A stretch of DNA of 64,000 bases from Agromyces albus (GTDB taxonomy: Bacteria > Actinomycetota > Actinomycetes > Actinomycetales > Microbacteriaceae), in the NCBI RefSeq assembly GCF_004134825.1, contig NZ_SDPN01000001.1, forward strand, positions 1 to 64,000, given 5' to 3'. The stretch's first letter is position 1; each line of letters begins with the position of its first letter. Below, one piece after another: positions 16,823 through 24,211 of this stretch. A program made the translations under genes and the position numbers. The notes below the pieces were generated by a model. It was not told the origin of the DNA. It did not search any database and saw only the letters and a program-made list of their open reading frames with translations.

Positions 16823-17980
16823 ATGAGCGCTTCTGCGCAAGGGCCTCGTCGCGGCGGTGGCATCCGCCGCGGCGAGGCCCGCGCGGGCTGGCTCTTCGTC
16901 ACGCCCGCCGTCGGCCTCGTCGTGGTGTTCCTCGTCATCCCGATCGTGCTCGCCTTCTGGGTGAGCTTCAGCGACTGGAACGGCTTCCAGTCACCGCTGA
17001 ACCCCCGGGTCAACTTCGTCGGGCTCGAGAACTACGCCGCGATCACCGTCGATCCCGGCCTCGACCAGCAGAACTTCGGCACCTCGGTGCGCAACAACCT
17101 CTGGTACGTGGTCTTCGTGGTGCCGCTGCAGACGATCATCGCGCTGCTGCTCGCCGTGCAGGTCAACCGCGCGGTGCTGCGCGGCCGCGGCTTCTTCCGC
17201 ACCGCGTTCTATTTCCCGTCGGTCACTTCGACCGTCGCGATCGTGATCGTCTTCCAGTTCCTGTTCACGGCTTCCGGCGCGGTGAACGCGGTGCTCGCGT
17301 TCTTCGGCATCAGCGGCCCCAACTGGTTGAACGACCCGAACGGGATCTTCCACAACATCGCCGCGGGCGTCGGGATCACCAGCCCACCGCCCGCGCTCGA
17401 GGCGGCCGGTCCGCTCGGCGTCACCTGGTGGGACTGGCTCGCCGGCCCCTCGGTCGCGATGAGCTCGCTCATCGTGCTCGCGATCTTCACGACGTCGGGC
17501 ACCTTCATGCTGCTCTTCCTCGCGGCCCTGCAGAGCATCGGCGCCGAGATCGACGAGGCGGCGCTCATGGACGGCTCCGGGCCGATTCGGAAGTTCTTCT
17601 CCATCACACTGCCGATGCTGCGGCCCACGCTCTTCACGGTGCTGACCCTCGGCCTGATCGGCTCCTGGCAGGTGTTCGACCAGATCTACGTGCTCGGCGG
17701 CGCCACCGCGGGCGGCACGATCTCGACCCCGGCCTTCCTCGCGTACAACACCTCGTTCGACGAGCTGAAATGGGGCCAGGGCGCCGCGATCGCGTTCATC
17801 CTGTTCGTGTTCATCATCCTGCTGACCCTCCTGCAGCGCTGGATCCTGAAGGAACGCGAACCCGGCAGGCGGCGCAGGATCTCCAGGGAACCGGATGCCG
17901 CGGCCGGCTCCGTCGGCGCCGACCCCGCCGATCGCGCGCTCCCCTCGGGCGCCGGCACCCACGAAGGGAGCCGGTCGTGA
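16823..17980 (+). CDS. Sugar ABC transporter permease (MalF type)
   Basis: 385 residues starting 2 bp after the binding protein stop. About six membrane helices are visible (LFVTPAVGLVVVFLVIPIVLAFWVSF is the first), with a larger-than-usual insert between helices 3 and 4. The EAA loop EIDEAALMDGSGPIRKFFSITLPMLRP contacts the ATPase. The C-terminus is a basic, charged cytoplasmic tail. The ATPase is not encoded here, so a shared MsiK-like ATPase elsewhere is likely, as is common in actinobacteria. Confidence 0.9.
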   Translation: MSASAQGPRRGGGIRRGEARAGWLFVTPAVGLVVVFLVIPIVLAFWVSFSDWNGFQSPLNPRVNFVGLENYAAITVDPGLDQQNFGTSVRNNLWYVVFVVPLQTIIALLLAVQVNRAVLRGRGFFRTAFYFPSVTSTVAIVIVFQFLFTASGAVNAVLAFFGISGPNWLNDPNGIFHNIAAGVGITSPPPALEAAGPLGVTWWDWLAGPSVAMSSLIVLAIFTTSGTFMLLFLAALQSIGAEIDEAALMDGSGPIRKFFSITLPMLRPTLFTVLTLGLIGSWQVFDQIYVLGGATAGGTISTPAFLAYNTSFDELKWGQGAAIAFILFVFIILLTLLQRWILKEREPGRRRRISREPDAAAGSVGADPADRALPSGAGTHEGSRS

Positions 17981-18933
17981 CCACGAAGACACCCGTCGAC
18001 GCGCCGAGCGAGCCGCGAGATGCGGCACCCGTCGCGACGCGAGCCGATGCGGCATCCGCGATCCCGAAGCCCACGAAGACCGCCAAGCGCCGCCGCAGCA
18101 TCCCGCTGCGCGTGCGTTCGGGGATGTGGCTCAGCTACCTGATCCTCGTCGGGCTCGCGCTGGTCTACATCTACCCGTTCATCGTGTCGGTGTCGGCGTC
18201 GTTCAAGACCGATGCCGAAGCCACGCAGAACCCGCTCGCGATCGTGCCCGAGACGATCACGTTCGCGGCCTACGAGCGCCTGTTCGGCGACGTGCCGTTC
18301 GGACTGTGGGCGGGCAACACGATCCTGATCTCGGTGATCGTGACGCTCGGACGTGTGTTCTTCGACTCGCTCGCGGGCTATGCGCTCTCGCGGCTGAAGT
18401 TCCGCGGTCGCACGATCGTGTTCGTGGGCTTCATCGCAGTGCTGTCGGTGCCAGGCGTGGTGCTGCTCATCCCGCGGTTCCTGATCCTCCAGCAGCTCGG
18501 GCTCTACGACACGTACGCGGGCATGATCATCCCGCTGCTCTCCACGGCGGCGGGCGTGTTCATCATGAAGCAGTTCTTCGACTCGATCCCCGACAGCGTC
18601 GAGGAAGCGGCCCGCATCGACGGCGCCGGATCCTTCCGTACGTTCTGGACGATCGTGCTGCCCATGGCGCGGCCCGCGCTCGTGACGCTCTTCATCCTGA
18701 GCTTCCAGGGGTCGTGGAACGAGCTCGGTCACTTCATCGTGTCGCGGCAGAGCCCCGAGCTGAACACCCTCACGACCGGTGTCGCGTCGCTCGTGTCGGG
18801 GCAGCTCGGTCAGGGCAACCAGTTCCCGTTGCAGCTCGCGGCGGCGGTGCTCATGACGATCCCGGTGGCGATCCTGTTCTTCGTGTTCCAGCGCCGCATC
18901 ATGAACACCACGGCGGGCGCCGAGAAGGGCTAG
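17977..18933 (+). CDS. Sugar ABC transporter permease (MalG type)
   Basis: 318 residues. The GTG at 17977 overlaps the previous stop by 4 nt (GTGA), with GGGAG 6 nt upstream. After a hydrophilic about 45-residue N-terminus it has six membrane helices and an EAA loop (SVEEAARIDGAGSFRTFWTIVLPMARP). It pairs with the MalF-like subunit. It is the last gene of the importer operon and is followed by a strong hairpin. Confidence 0.92.
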   Translation: MTTKTPVDAPSEPRDAAPVATRADAASAIPKPTKTAKRRRSIPLRVRSGMWLSYLILVGLALVYIYPFIVSVSASFKTDAEATQNPLAIVPETITFAAYERLFGDVPFGLWAGNTILISVIVTLGRVFFDSLAGYALSRLKFRGRTIVFVGFIAVLSVPGVVLLIPRFLILQQLGLYDTYAGMIIPLLSTAAGVFIMKQFFDSIPDSVEEAARIDGAGSFRTFWTIVLPMARPALVTLFILSFQGSWNELGHFIVSRQSPELNTLTTGVASLVSGQLGQGNQFPLQLAAAVLMTIPVAILFFVFQRRIMNTTAGAEKG

Positions 18934-18942
18934 GGGCGGTAC

Positions 18943-18986
18943 GAGGTGACGGATGTCGCGGCGCGCGCCGCGGCATCCGTCATCTC
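18943..18986 (+). terminator. Long hairpin after the sugar importer operon
   Basis: Arms 18943-18955 and 18974-18986 pair over 13 bp with one mismatch. The interval between them is itself self-complementary (GCGGC...GCCGC), giving a stem of about 20 bp. It lies 9 bp after the MalG-type stop. No T-run follows. Confidence 0.75.
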
Positions 18987-19046
18987 ACGTCATGGTCGCC
19001 GCGCAACCCGGTTGCCCACGGGCCTCGACCGGCGTAATCGTTGACT

Positions 19047-19724
19047 ATGACCGCTCGCGTCATCGTCGCAGCCGGGATCGCTGCAGCCGTCCTCCTCGTG
19101 CTCGCCGAGCCCGTCGCGGCCAGCGCCCACGTGACCGTGACGCCGAGCAGCACCGCCGCCGGCAGCGACAGCGTGCTGACCTTCGCGTTCGGTCATGGCT
19201 GTGACGGATCGCCCACAACGGCACTCACGATCGACCTCCCCGAGTCGATCATGGCCGCCGCGCCGACACTCCACCCGAACTGGACCGTCGAGAGGGTGGA
19301 AGACGACGACCGCATCGCGCGGGTCGTGTACACCGCGATCACGCCGGTCGAAGAAGGCATCCGCGCCACGGTCGAGCTCGCCGTCGTGCTGCCCCTGGAT
19401 GCCGCCGGCGAGACCCTCGTGTTCCCGGTGCTCCAGACCTGCGCCGAGGGCGAGCTGAACTGGGACCAGCTCGCCGAGGAGGGCGCCGCGGAGCCCGAGC
19501 ATCCGGCACCGACCATCCTCGTAACCGCGGCGACTGCGGAGACCCAGGGCCCCGCCACGACGACCGAGGCCGCAACCGCGACTCCGGATGCCGCCGCACC
19601 GGGCTCCGACCCGGTGGCACGCGTGCTCGGCATCGGTGGGCTCGTCGCCGGCATCGTGGGTATCGTGCTCGCGCTCGCCGCGCGCCGCCCCCGGCCGAAC
19701 ACACGCCCTCAGCGGCCTGAATAG
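19047..19724 (+). CDS. YcnI/DUF1775-family copper-associated membrane-anchored protein
   Basis: 225 residues from the ATG at 19047; a TTG two codons earlier is possible. It has an N-terminal signal peptide ending ...VAASAHVTVTPSST, so the mature protein would begin near His, the copper ligand of the YcnI mono-histidine brace. The beta-sandwich core carries FAFGHGCDGSPTTALTIDLPE and LHPNWTVERVED. A Thr/Ala-rich linker and one C-terminal membrane helix (GIGGLVAGIVGIVLAL) anchor it outside the membrane. YcnI proteins take part in copper acquisition or handling, often beside CopC/D or Sco genes, which are absent here. No clear Shine-Dalgarno is seen. Confidence 0.85.
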   Translation: MTARVIVAAGIAAAVLLVLAEPVAASAHVTVTPSSTAAGSDSVLTFAFGHGCDGSPTTALTIDLPESIMAAAPTLHPNWTVERVEDDDRIARVVYTAITPVEEGIRATVELAVVLPLDAAGETLVFPVLQTCAEGELNWDQLAEEGAAEPEHPAPTILVTAATAETQGPATTTEAATATPDAAAPGSDPVARVLGIGGLVAGIVGIVLALAARRPRPNTRPQRPE

Positions 19725-19734
19725 GCTGCCGGCA

Positions 19735-20655
19735 TCACCTTGTGCGCAACGAGACCCGCCGCGACGATCCGTCGAGCGGCCACACGCGAGTCACGACCTC
19801 GGGCACGCGGAACCGGGCGTCGTCGGCGAGCTCGTGCAGCTCGGGCGGGGTGACGGCCGGGTCGGCGATGCGTGCCGCGATGCGGTCGAGGTCGGCGGCG
19901 ACCGCGGCATCCGGTCCGTCGGCGCCGATCTCGTCGTCGACGCCCCACGTCTCCCAGAGGAGGGTCTCGTGGCCGTCGAGCGCCGTGAGGTCGAGCACGA
20001 GATTGTGGGTGAGATACCGCCACGATCGCAGCTCGGGAGCCTCGAGTTCGGGCAACACGGCGACCTGTTCGGGATCGAGCCGGCCGGCGCGCGCGGCGAT
20101 CCACGCGTCGGCTCCCGTGAGGAAGCGGTCGCGTGGCACGTCGAGGAGATCGAGCGGCGCTCCGGTCGAGGCGTCAACATAGCCCTCGTGCATCTGGGCC
20201 TCGATGAGGCGCCAGCGCGCGGCATCCGCGTCCCACACCTCGGCGACGACATGGTCGAGCCACCAGCCGTCGACGAAGTACCCGCCGAAGCCCACGCGCG
20301 AACGCGCCGGGATGCCGATGCGGCGCGCGAGCGAGACGAAGAGCAGGGTGAAGTCGCGGCAGCAGCCGAGGATGCGCTCGGTGGACTCGCGAGCTGCACC
20401 GAGGGGCCCGGGCTTCAGCTCGGCGAGGCGGGCGAACTGCTCCTCGGCGTATCGCAGGTCGATCTCGGCGAGCCGATCAGGGGTGAAGCCGTGGTCGGCC
20501 ACGTCTCCGTTCGCCCGGTAGTGGAAGACGAGGCCCGAGACGAGCCGTCGCAGTTCGCCGAGATCGCGCGGCACCTCGCCGATCCACTCGGCCATGCGAC
20601 CAGGGTCGCTGCAGAGGCTCTGTGCGCGGTACGGATCGAGGAGCGTGTCGGTCAT
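19735..20655 (-). CDS. Transglutaminase-like (cysteine protease fold) protein
   Basis: 306 residues. The core motif ERILGCCRDFTLLFVSLARRIGIPARSRVGFGGYF holds the Cys of a transglutaminase-like site, and WWLDHVVAEVWDADAARWRLIEAQ supplies the His and Asp. This fold includes peptidases, transglutaminases and amidases. The specific reaction is unknown. It lies 9 bp after the Lys/Ala-rich gene on the same strand and converges on the YcnI-like gene with a 10-bp gap. Confidence 0.8.
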   Translation of the reverse strand: MTDTLLDPYRAQSLCSDPGRMAEWIGEVPRDLGELRRLVSGLVFHYRANGDVADHGFTPDRLAEIDLRYAEEQFARLAELKPGPLGAARESTERILGCCRDFTLLFVSLARRIGIPARSRVGFGGYFVDGWWLDHVVAEVWDADAARWRLIEAQMHEGYVDASTGAPLDLLDVPRDRFLTGADAWIAARAGRLDPEQVAVLPELEAPELRSWRYLTHNLVLDLTALDGHETLLWETWGVDDEIGADGPDAAVAADLDRIAARIADPAVTPPELHELADDARFRVPEVVTRVWPLDGSSRRVSLRTR

Positions 20656-20664
20656 CCCTCTGGT

Positions 20665-21183
20665 CTAGCGTGATTTGGCCCGCTTCTGCGAGACCGGCAG
20701 CACGCCCCGGGCATCCATCTCGGCGCCCGACGGCCGGCGCCGCCGTTTCTCATCGGCCTTGCGCTGCTGCTCTTCGGTCGGGGTGACGACGGATGCCACG
20801 ATCGCGTGCAGCGCGACGAACTTCGCCATCTTCTGCACTTGCTTCGCTTGCTCACGATGCCGCTTGATCGTCTTGGCGCGTCGCTTCGCGTCGGCCGCGG
20901 CATCGGCGGCGTACGGGGTCATCCGCATCGACGCGCCCTCGAGGCGAGCCGACACCTTCTTGGCCATGCGCTCGGCGCGACGGGGTCGATCGCCGACTTC
21001 ACGCTTCGCCTCGCGGATCTCGGCGCGCGCCGATGCCTCGATTGCGGCGAGGCTCGCACCGGCATCACGCGAGAGCGCCTTCGCGAGCTTGCGCGTCTCT
21101 TTGGCGGAATGCTTCGCCTCGGCCACGGCCTTGCCCGCGGCGCGGCGGTCGGCGCGCTCAGTGTCGGTCTTCGGTCTCGTCAT
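20665..21183 (-). CDS. Hypothetical Lys/Arg/Ala-rich coiled-coil-like protein
   Basis: 172 residues from the ATG at 21183 (GGAGGGG just upstream); an upstream in-frame ATG at 21237 is unlikely. It is rich in Ala, Lys, Arg and Glu with heptad-like helices (EAKHSAKETRKLAKALSRDAG, DAKRRAKTIKRHREQAKQVQKMAKFVALHA). There is no signal peptide and no recognised domain. Its basic character suggests nucleic-acid or membrane contact, but that is only inference. Confidence 0.7.
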   Translation of the reverse strand: MTRPKTDTERADRRAAGKAVAEAKHSAKETRKLAKALSRDAGASLAAIEASARAEIREAKREVGDRPRRAERMAKKVSARLEGASMRMTPYAADAAADAKRRAKTIKRHREQAKQVQKMAKFVALHAIVASVVTPTEEQQRKADEKRRRRPSGAEMDARGVLPVSQKRAKSR

Positions 21184-21242
21184 GTCCCCTCCGTTCCGAT
21201 GCCCCCGCCAGTCTTCCACCGGCCCATGCGAGTGCACAGCGC

Positions 21243-21283
21243 TTGACGACCGGCGCCCGGTCGACTACACCCCGATCGGGGTG
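21243..21283 (+). promoter_or_regulatory. Promoter overlapped by a perfect 16-bp palindrome
   Basis: TTGACG (21243-21248) and TACACC (21266-21271) are 17 bp apart. The spacer holds the inverted repeat ACCGG-CGC-CCGGT (21249-21261), and the perfect palindrome CACCCCGATCGGGGTG (21268-21283) covers the -10 end and the start point. Transcription would run into the secreted protein gene at 21454 with a leader of about 170 nt. Confidence 0.55.
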
Positions 21284-21453
21284 CGAACTTAGCCGAGCAT
21301 TCCTCAATATGGCATGGACGCCGGATATGGATCGGCGCAATACTGGGCCTATCAGCGGACGGAGCGCTGCGGCGTCGGCGAGTGCAGACATCGGGCCGAA
21401 TCCGACGCCATCAACCAGTCGCCTCGCTGCTACCGGTCAAAGGAGACGGAGCG

Positions 21454-21906
21454 ATGACAAGACGAAGCGCAACGCATGGTGTCGGTTGGCTCAAGGGAAC
21501 CGCAGGCGCACTCGGCGTCTCCGCCCTCATGGTGATGATGCTGGCTTCCCCGGCAGCGGCCGACCCTCCGACGATCGATGACTTCTCGGAGACGTTCCCC
21601 GACGTCAACCCGTGCACCGGTCTGATCCACACGGTCACCATCGATCACACCTTCTTCCAGCATCATCACGGTGATCGCTTCATCGAGCACGGCGTATCGT
21701 CGGTCACCACCAGCTCTGGGTTCGAGGGTGGCGGTACGAGCACGTTCGTGGAGACCGACGGAGCCTTCGTGTTCAGGCTCCTCGACGTCCTGTCCGACGA
21801 AGCCGGCAGCCGCATCATGGCGCGGGCGATTTTCATCGCCGACCCGGTGACCGGCGCGGTGCGTGTCGATCGCTTCGACCTCAAGTGCGTCCACGACGCA
21901 AGTTGA
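21454..21906 (+). CDS. Small secreted protein of unknown function
   Basis: 150 residues from the ATG at 21454, 8 nt after AAAGGAG; a longer in-frame start at 21382 is less likely. It has a signal peptide (GALGVSALMVMMLASPAAAD) then a mature domain of about 110 residues. Two cysteines (VNPCTG near the mature N-terminus and DLKCVHD at the end) could pair. A FFQHHHGDRF segment could bind metal. Alternating hydrophobic residues suggest a beta-barrel or lipocalin-like fold. I do not recognise the family. Confidence 0.72.
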   Translation: MTRRSATHGVGWLKGTAGALGVSALMVMMLASPAAADPPTIDDFSETFPDVNPCTGLIHTVTIDHTFFQHHHGDRFIEHGVSSVTTSSGFEGGGTSTFVETDGAFVFRLLDVLSDEAGSRIMARAIFIADPVTGAVRVDRFDLKCVHDAS

Positions 21907-21941
21907 CCTGATACAGCAGTGACCGGCCGGGCGGCATCCGC

Positions 21942-22289
21942 TCAGTCCTCGTCGATGAGTTCCAGCAGCTTCTTCGACTCGTCGCGGATGTCGTCGTGGT
22001 CGAACTGGCCGGCGCGGCTCTCGAGCGAGATCACCCCGCAGCGGTGCACCTTGCGGAAGTCGCCGTACGGGAAGCTGTAGTGGCCCTTCGTCTCGCGGTC
22101 CTCGTCGTCGTCGACGCCGAGGTGCCATTTGCCGTACTCGGTCCAGCCGTGCTTGTCGATGAAGTCGTTCTCGTCGTCGGCGCTCGGGGCGTGCTCGCTC
22201 CAGTCGTCGCGTTCGTCGCGCACGACCTTGCCGTCGCGAACGAGCGACCTCGCGTGCCGGAGTCCGGTCTGGTTGAGCTTCACGGTCAT
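21942..22289 (-). CDS. Conserved small acidic protein (DUF6582-like)
   Basis: 115 residues from the ATG at 22289, with GGAAG upstream. An ORF reaching further upstream does not look coding. It is very rich in Asp, Glu and His with no membrane segment. The C-terminal half (KGHYSFPYGDFRKVHRCGVISLESRAGQFDHDDIRDESKKLLELI) resembles a short conserved domain found in many actinobacteria and near phage-type proteases. The function is unknown. One Cys sits in the conserved KVHRCGV. Confidence 0.7.
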   Translation of the reverse strand: MTVKLNQTGLRHARSLVRDGKVVRDERDDWSEHAPSADDENDFIDKHGWTEYGKWHLGVDDDEDRETKGHYSFPYGDFRKVHRCGVISLESRAGQFDHDDIRDESKKLLELIDED

Positions 22290-22465
22290 CTCGGTTCTTC
22301 CCCTTCCCGGCGGGGCGCTGTGCGCTTCGGCGGCGCACTGGATCCCACGCACCTCTTCGGGTTTACCCGCGCCGCAACCGAGCGTCAACGGGGTTGCCAA
22401 TCGTCGGAACACATCCATCACGTTCGGAGAAGCGGCCGCGAAGCCCGCTGCCTAGAGTCACGATC

Positions 22466-22731
22466 ATGACCCTCCTGCTCAGGACCTCCATTCGATCCGT
22501 CACCCTCGACGTGCCCGGACCCACCGCCGCGGGTGCCTTCACCTCCGCGGCCTTCGGAGTGCACGATCACGTGCGCTTTCGAGCTGCGGATGCCCAATCG
22601 ACCAACTCATGCTGCTGCTCGGGGCCGAGAACGTGGACGCGAGCATGCAGTTCTACCTCAGGCGCGGCTTCGGCAGTGCCGGCGCATTCACCGACCCCGA
22701 CGGATTCGCCTGGGAGCCGGCAGCCGCCTGA
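22466..22731 (+). pseudogene. Eroded glyoxalase-family gene
   Basis: An ATG at 22466 opens MTLLLRTSIRSVTLDVPGPTAAGAF..., the typical N-terminus of a two-lobed glyoxalase/bleomycin-resistance-like protein. The frame is then lost. A second frame, open from 22609, gives MLLLGAENVDASMQFYLRRGF and ends AFTDPDGFAWEPAAA, the hallmark C-terminus of the same family. A normal member is about 200 residues, so about two thirds of the middle is missing, with at least two internal deletions and one frame change. Confidence 0.82.
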
Positions 22732-22777
22732 ATCAGGCGGAGAAGTTCGCGGCGCGCGAGGCGCGGCGCCTCTGGAG

Positions 22778-23656
22778 TCAGGCCGACGGGAACGGCGTTG
22801 CGTGAGCTTCCGCGGCCCAGGACGCCAGCAGGCGCAGCCGATCCGCCGACGCCGAGCCGGGTTCCGCGGTGTAGATCAGGAGGACCTGCCCCGGTTCGGC
22901 GGTGATCGCGAGCTCCTCGTACACGAGCGTCAGCTCGCCGACGACCGGGTGCTGGAACCGCTTCGTGCCGGCGCCGTGGGTTCGGACGTTGTGCGCGGCC
23001 CAGAGGGTCCGGAACCGTTCGCTGCGGGTGCACAGTTCGCCGACGAGGTCTTGGATGCCTTTGTCGTGGGGGTCGCGTCCGGCTTCGGCGCGGATGACGG
23101 CGACGCACATGTCGGCGAACAGGTCCCAGTCGGGGTAGAAGTCGTGTGAAGCCGGGTCGAGGAACTGGAAGCGCGCGAAGTTCGGGGTCCGCCCGCCATC
23201 TCCGATCAACGGCGAGTAGAACGCTCGTCCGAGCTCGTTCGTCGCCAAGAGGTTCTGGCGCTGGTCCCGGACCACGGCGACCCCGTCCGTGATGGACTCC
23301 AGCGCCCACTCGAGGCTGCGCCGCGGCGGACCGGACTTGGTGGCGCGCCGGCGGGAACGACCGGAGGAGGGGATGCCGTCGGCTGCGCGAGCCAGATCGA
23401 GCAGGTGCGCGTGTTCGGCGTCGCTCAGCTGCAGCGCCCGAGACACGGCGTCGAGGACGGCGGCGGACGCGCCGGCGATGGCGCCGCGCTCCAGCTTGGC
23501 GTAGTACTCCACGCTCACGCCCGCGAGAGCCGCGACCTCGCTGCGCCGCAACCCCAAGACGCGCCGGTTCGATCCCGACGGGATCCCGGCCGCCTCGGGC
23601 GAGACACGCGCACGGCGAGTCATGAGGAACTCGCGTACATCCGCTCGATTGTCCAT
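22778..23656 (-). CDS. XRE/MmyB-like transcriptional regulator with MLTR ligand domain
   Basis: 292 residues from the ATG at 23656. An N-terminal XRE-type HTH (about 1-80: REFLMTRRARVSPE, RRSEVAALAGVSVEYYAKLERG) is followed by the MmyB-like ligand-binding domain (about 100-280: WALESITDGVAVVRDQRQNLLATNELGRAFYSP, FARFQFLDPASHDFYPDWD, HNVRTHGAGTKRFQHPVVGELTL). Proteins of this group usually repress adjacent oxidoreductase genes and themselves. A shared motif lies in its own promoter and in two other promoters in this window. The ligand is probably a small hydrophobic or redox-active compound (inference). Confidence 0.9.
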   Translation of the reverse strand: MDNRADVREFLMTRRARVSPEAAGIPSGSNRRVLGLRRSEVAALAGVSVEYYAKLERGAIAGASAAVLDAVSRALQLSDAEHAHLLDLARAADGIPSSGRSRRRATKSGPPRRSLEWALESITDGVAVVRDQRQNLLATNELGRAFYSPLIGDGGRTPNFARFQFLDPASHDFYPDWDLFADMCVAVIRAEAGRDPHDKGIQDLVGELCTRSERFRTLWAAHNVRTHGAGTKRFQHPVVGELTLVYEELAITAEPGQVLLIYTAEPGSASADRLRLLASWAAEAHATPFPSA

Positions 23657-23687
23657 ACCGTCAGGGTAAGTCCGACACCCCCTGAAA

Positions 23688-23712
23688 AGGGATCCCCTCT
23701 CAGAGCACCCCT
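23688..23712 (-). promoter_or_regulatory. MmyB-regulon motif, site A (regulator promoter)
   Basis: Read on the minus strand the 25-bp element begins AGGGGTG, then CTG and AGGG, and ends CCCT. CCCTTT is then followed, 17 nt on, by TACCCT (a -10 candidate) before the regulator gene at 23656. It overlaps the 3' end of the cyclophilin-fold gene. It matches site C at 19 of 25 positions. Confidence 0.65.
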
Positions 23713-24065
23713 CCCGAACGAGCGAGTTGCGCGGTGAAGCCGTCGGGCAAGCGACGCAGCACGTCGAGATCGAAGTCGAACCGGCCGATACGCACGAGCC
23801 CCGGCCAGGTGCCGACGTCGCCGTAGTACAGGACCACGCCCTGGGTGGGGGCGTAGTAGCCGATCTCCGCCGGTGCAGGACCGTCACGGTCTGGAACGCC
23901 GCGCACACGAAGCGGGCTGTCGAGACGGGCGACCTTCTCGACCCCGTTGAAGTCCGTGAAGCTCAGATCGAGTGGGAGCCGTGCGGCGAGGTCGGCGGCG
24001 ACCGGGTTCGAGTACAACGTCGCGTCGAACTCGTCGCCAGAGCTCAGGGTGACGTGAATGCGCAC
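23700..24065 (-). CDS. Cyclophilin-like-fold protein
   Basis: 121 residues with a GTG start at 24065 and GGAGG 7 nt upstream. The sequence VTLSSGDEFDATLYSNPVAADLAARLPLDLSFTDFNGVEKVARL and AEIGYYAPTQGVVLYYGDVG...LVRIGRFD matches the Cyclophil_like family, which has the cyclophilin barrel without known prolyl-isomerase activity. Members often sit with MmyB-type regulators and oxidoreductases. It is upstream of the regulator gene and has a copy of the shared motif in its promoter. Confidence 0.82.
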   Translation of the reverse strand: MRIHVTLSSGDEFDATLYSNPVAADLAARLPLDLSFTDFNGVEKVARLDSPLRVRGVPDRDGPAPAEIGYYAPTQGVVLYYGDVGTWPGLVRIGRFDFDLDVLRRLPDGFTAQLARSGGVL

Positions 24066-24142
24066 AGGTGGGCCTCCGTTCCGACGTGGACGGGACCAGC
24101 GTCGCGCCCTCCGGCCTACCGTAGGCCTCCCGCCGGTCAGGA

Positions 24143-24166
24143 AGGGTTCCCTCCCAGTACATCCCT
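24143..24166 (-). promoter_or_regulatory. MmyB-regulon motif, site B (cyclophilin-fold gene / exporter promoter)
   Basis: A 24-bp version of the same motif lies between the divergent cyclophilin-fold and MFS genes. On the minus strand it ends CCCT. CCCTTC is followed 17 nt later by TACGGT, the same geometry as site A. It is therefore best placed to control the 24065 gene, and it could also affect the exporter 46 bp away. Confidence 0.62.
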
Positions 24167-24211
24167 CGTCAGTGACTCCCGCCGTTCCGAACGGGCACGA
24201 AGACTTGGATC

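Noticed and set aside
15594-18933. A full ABC system including its ATPase
   Set aside because: No sugar-type ATPase is coded next to these permeases; a shared ATPase elsewhere is assumed.
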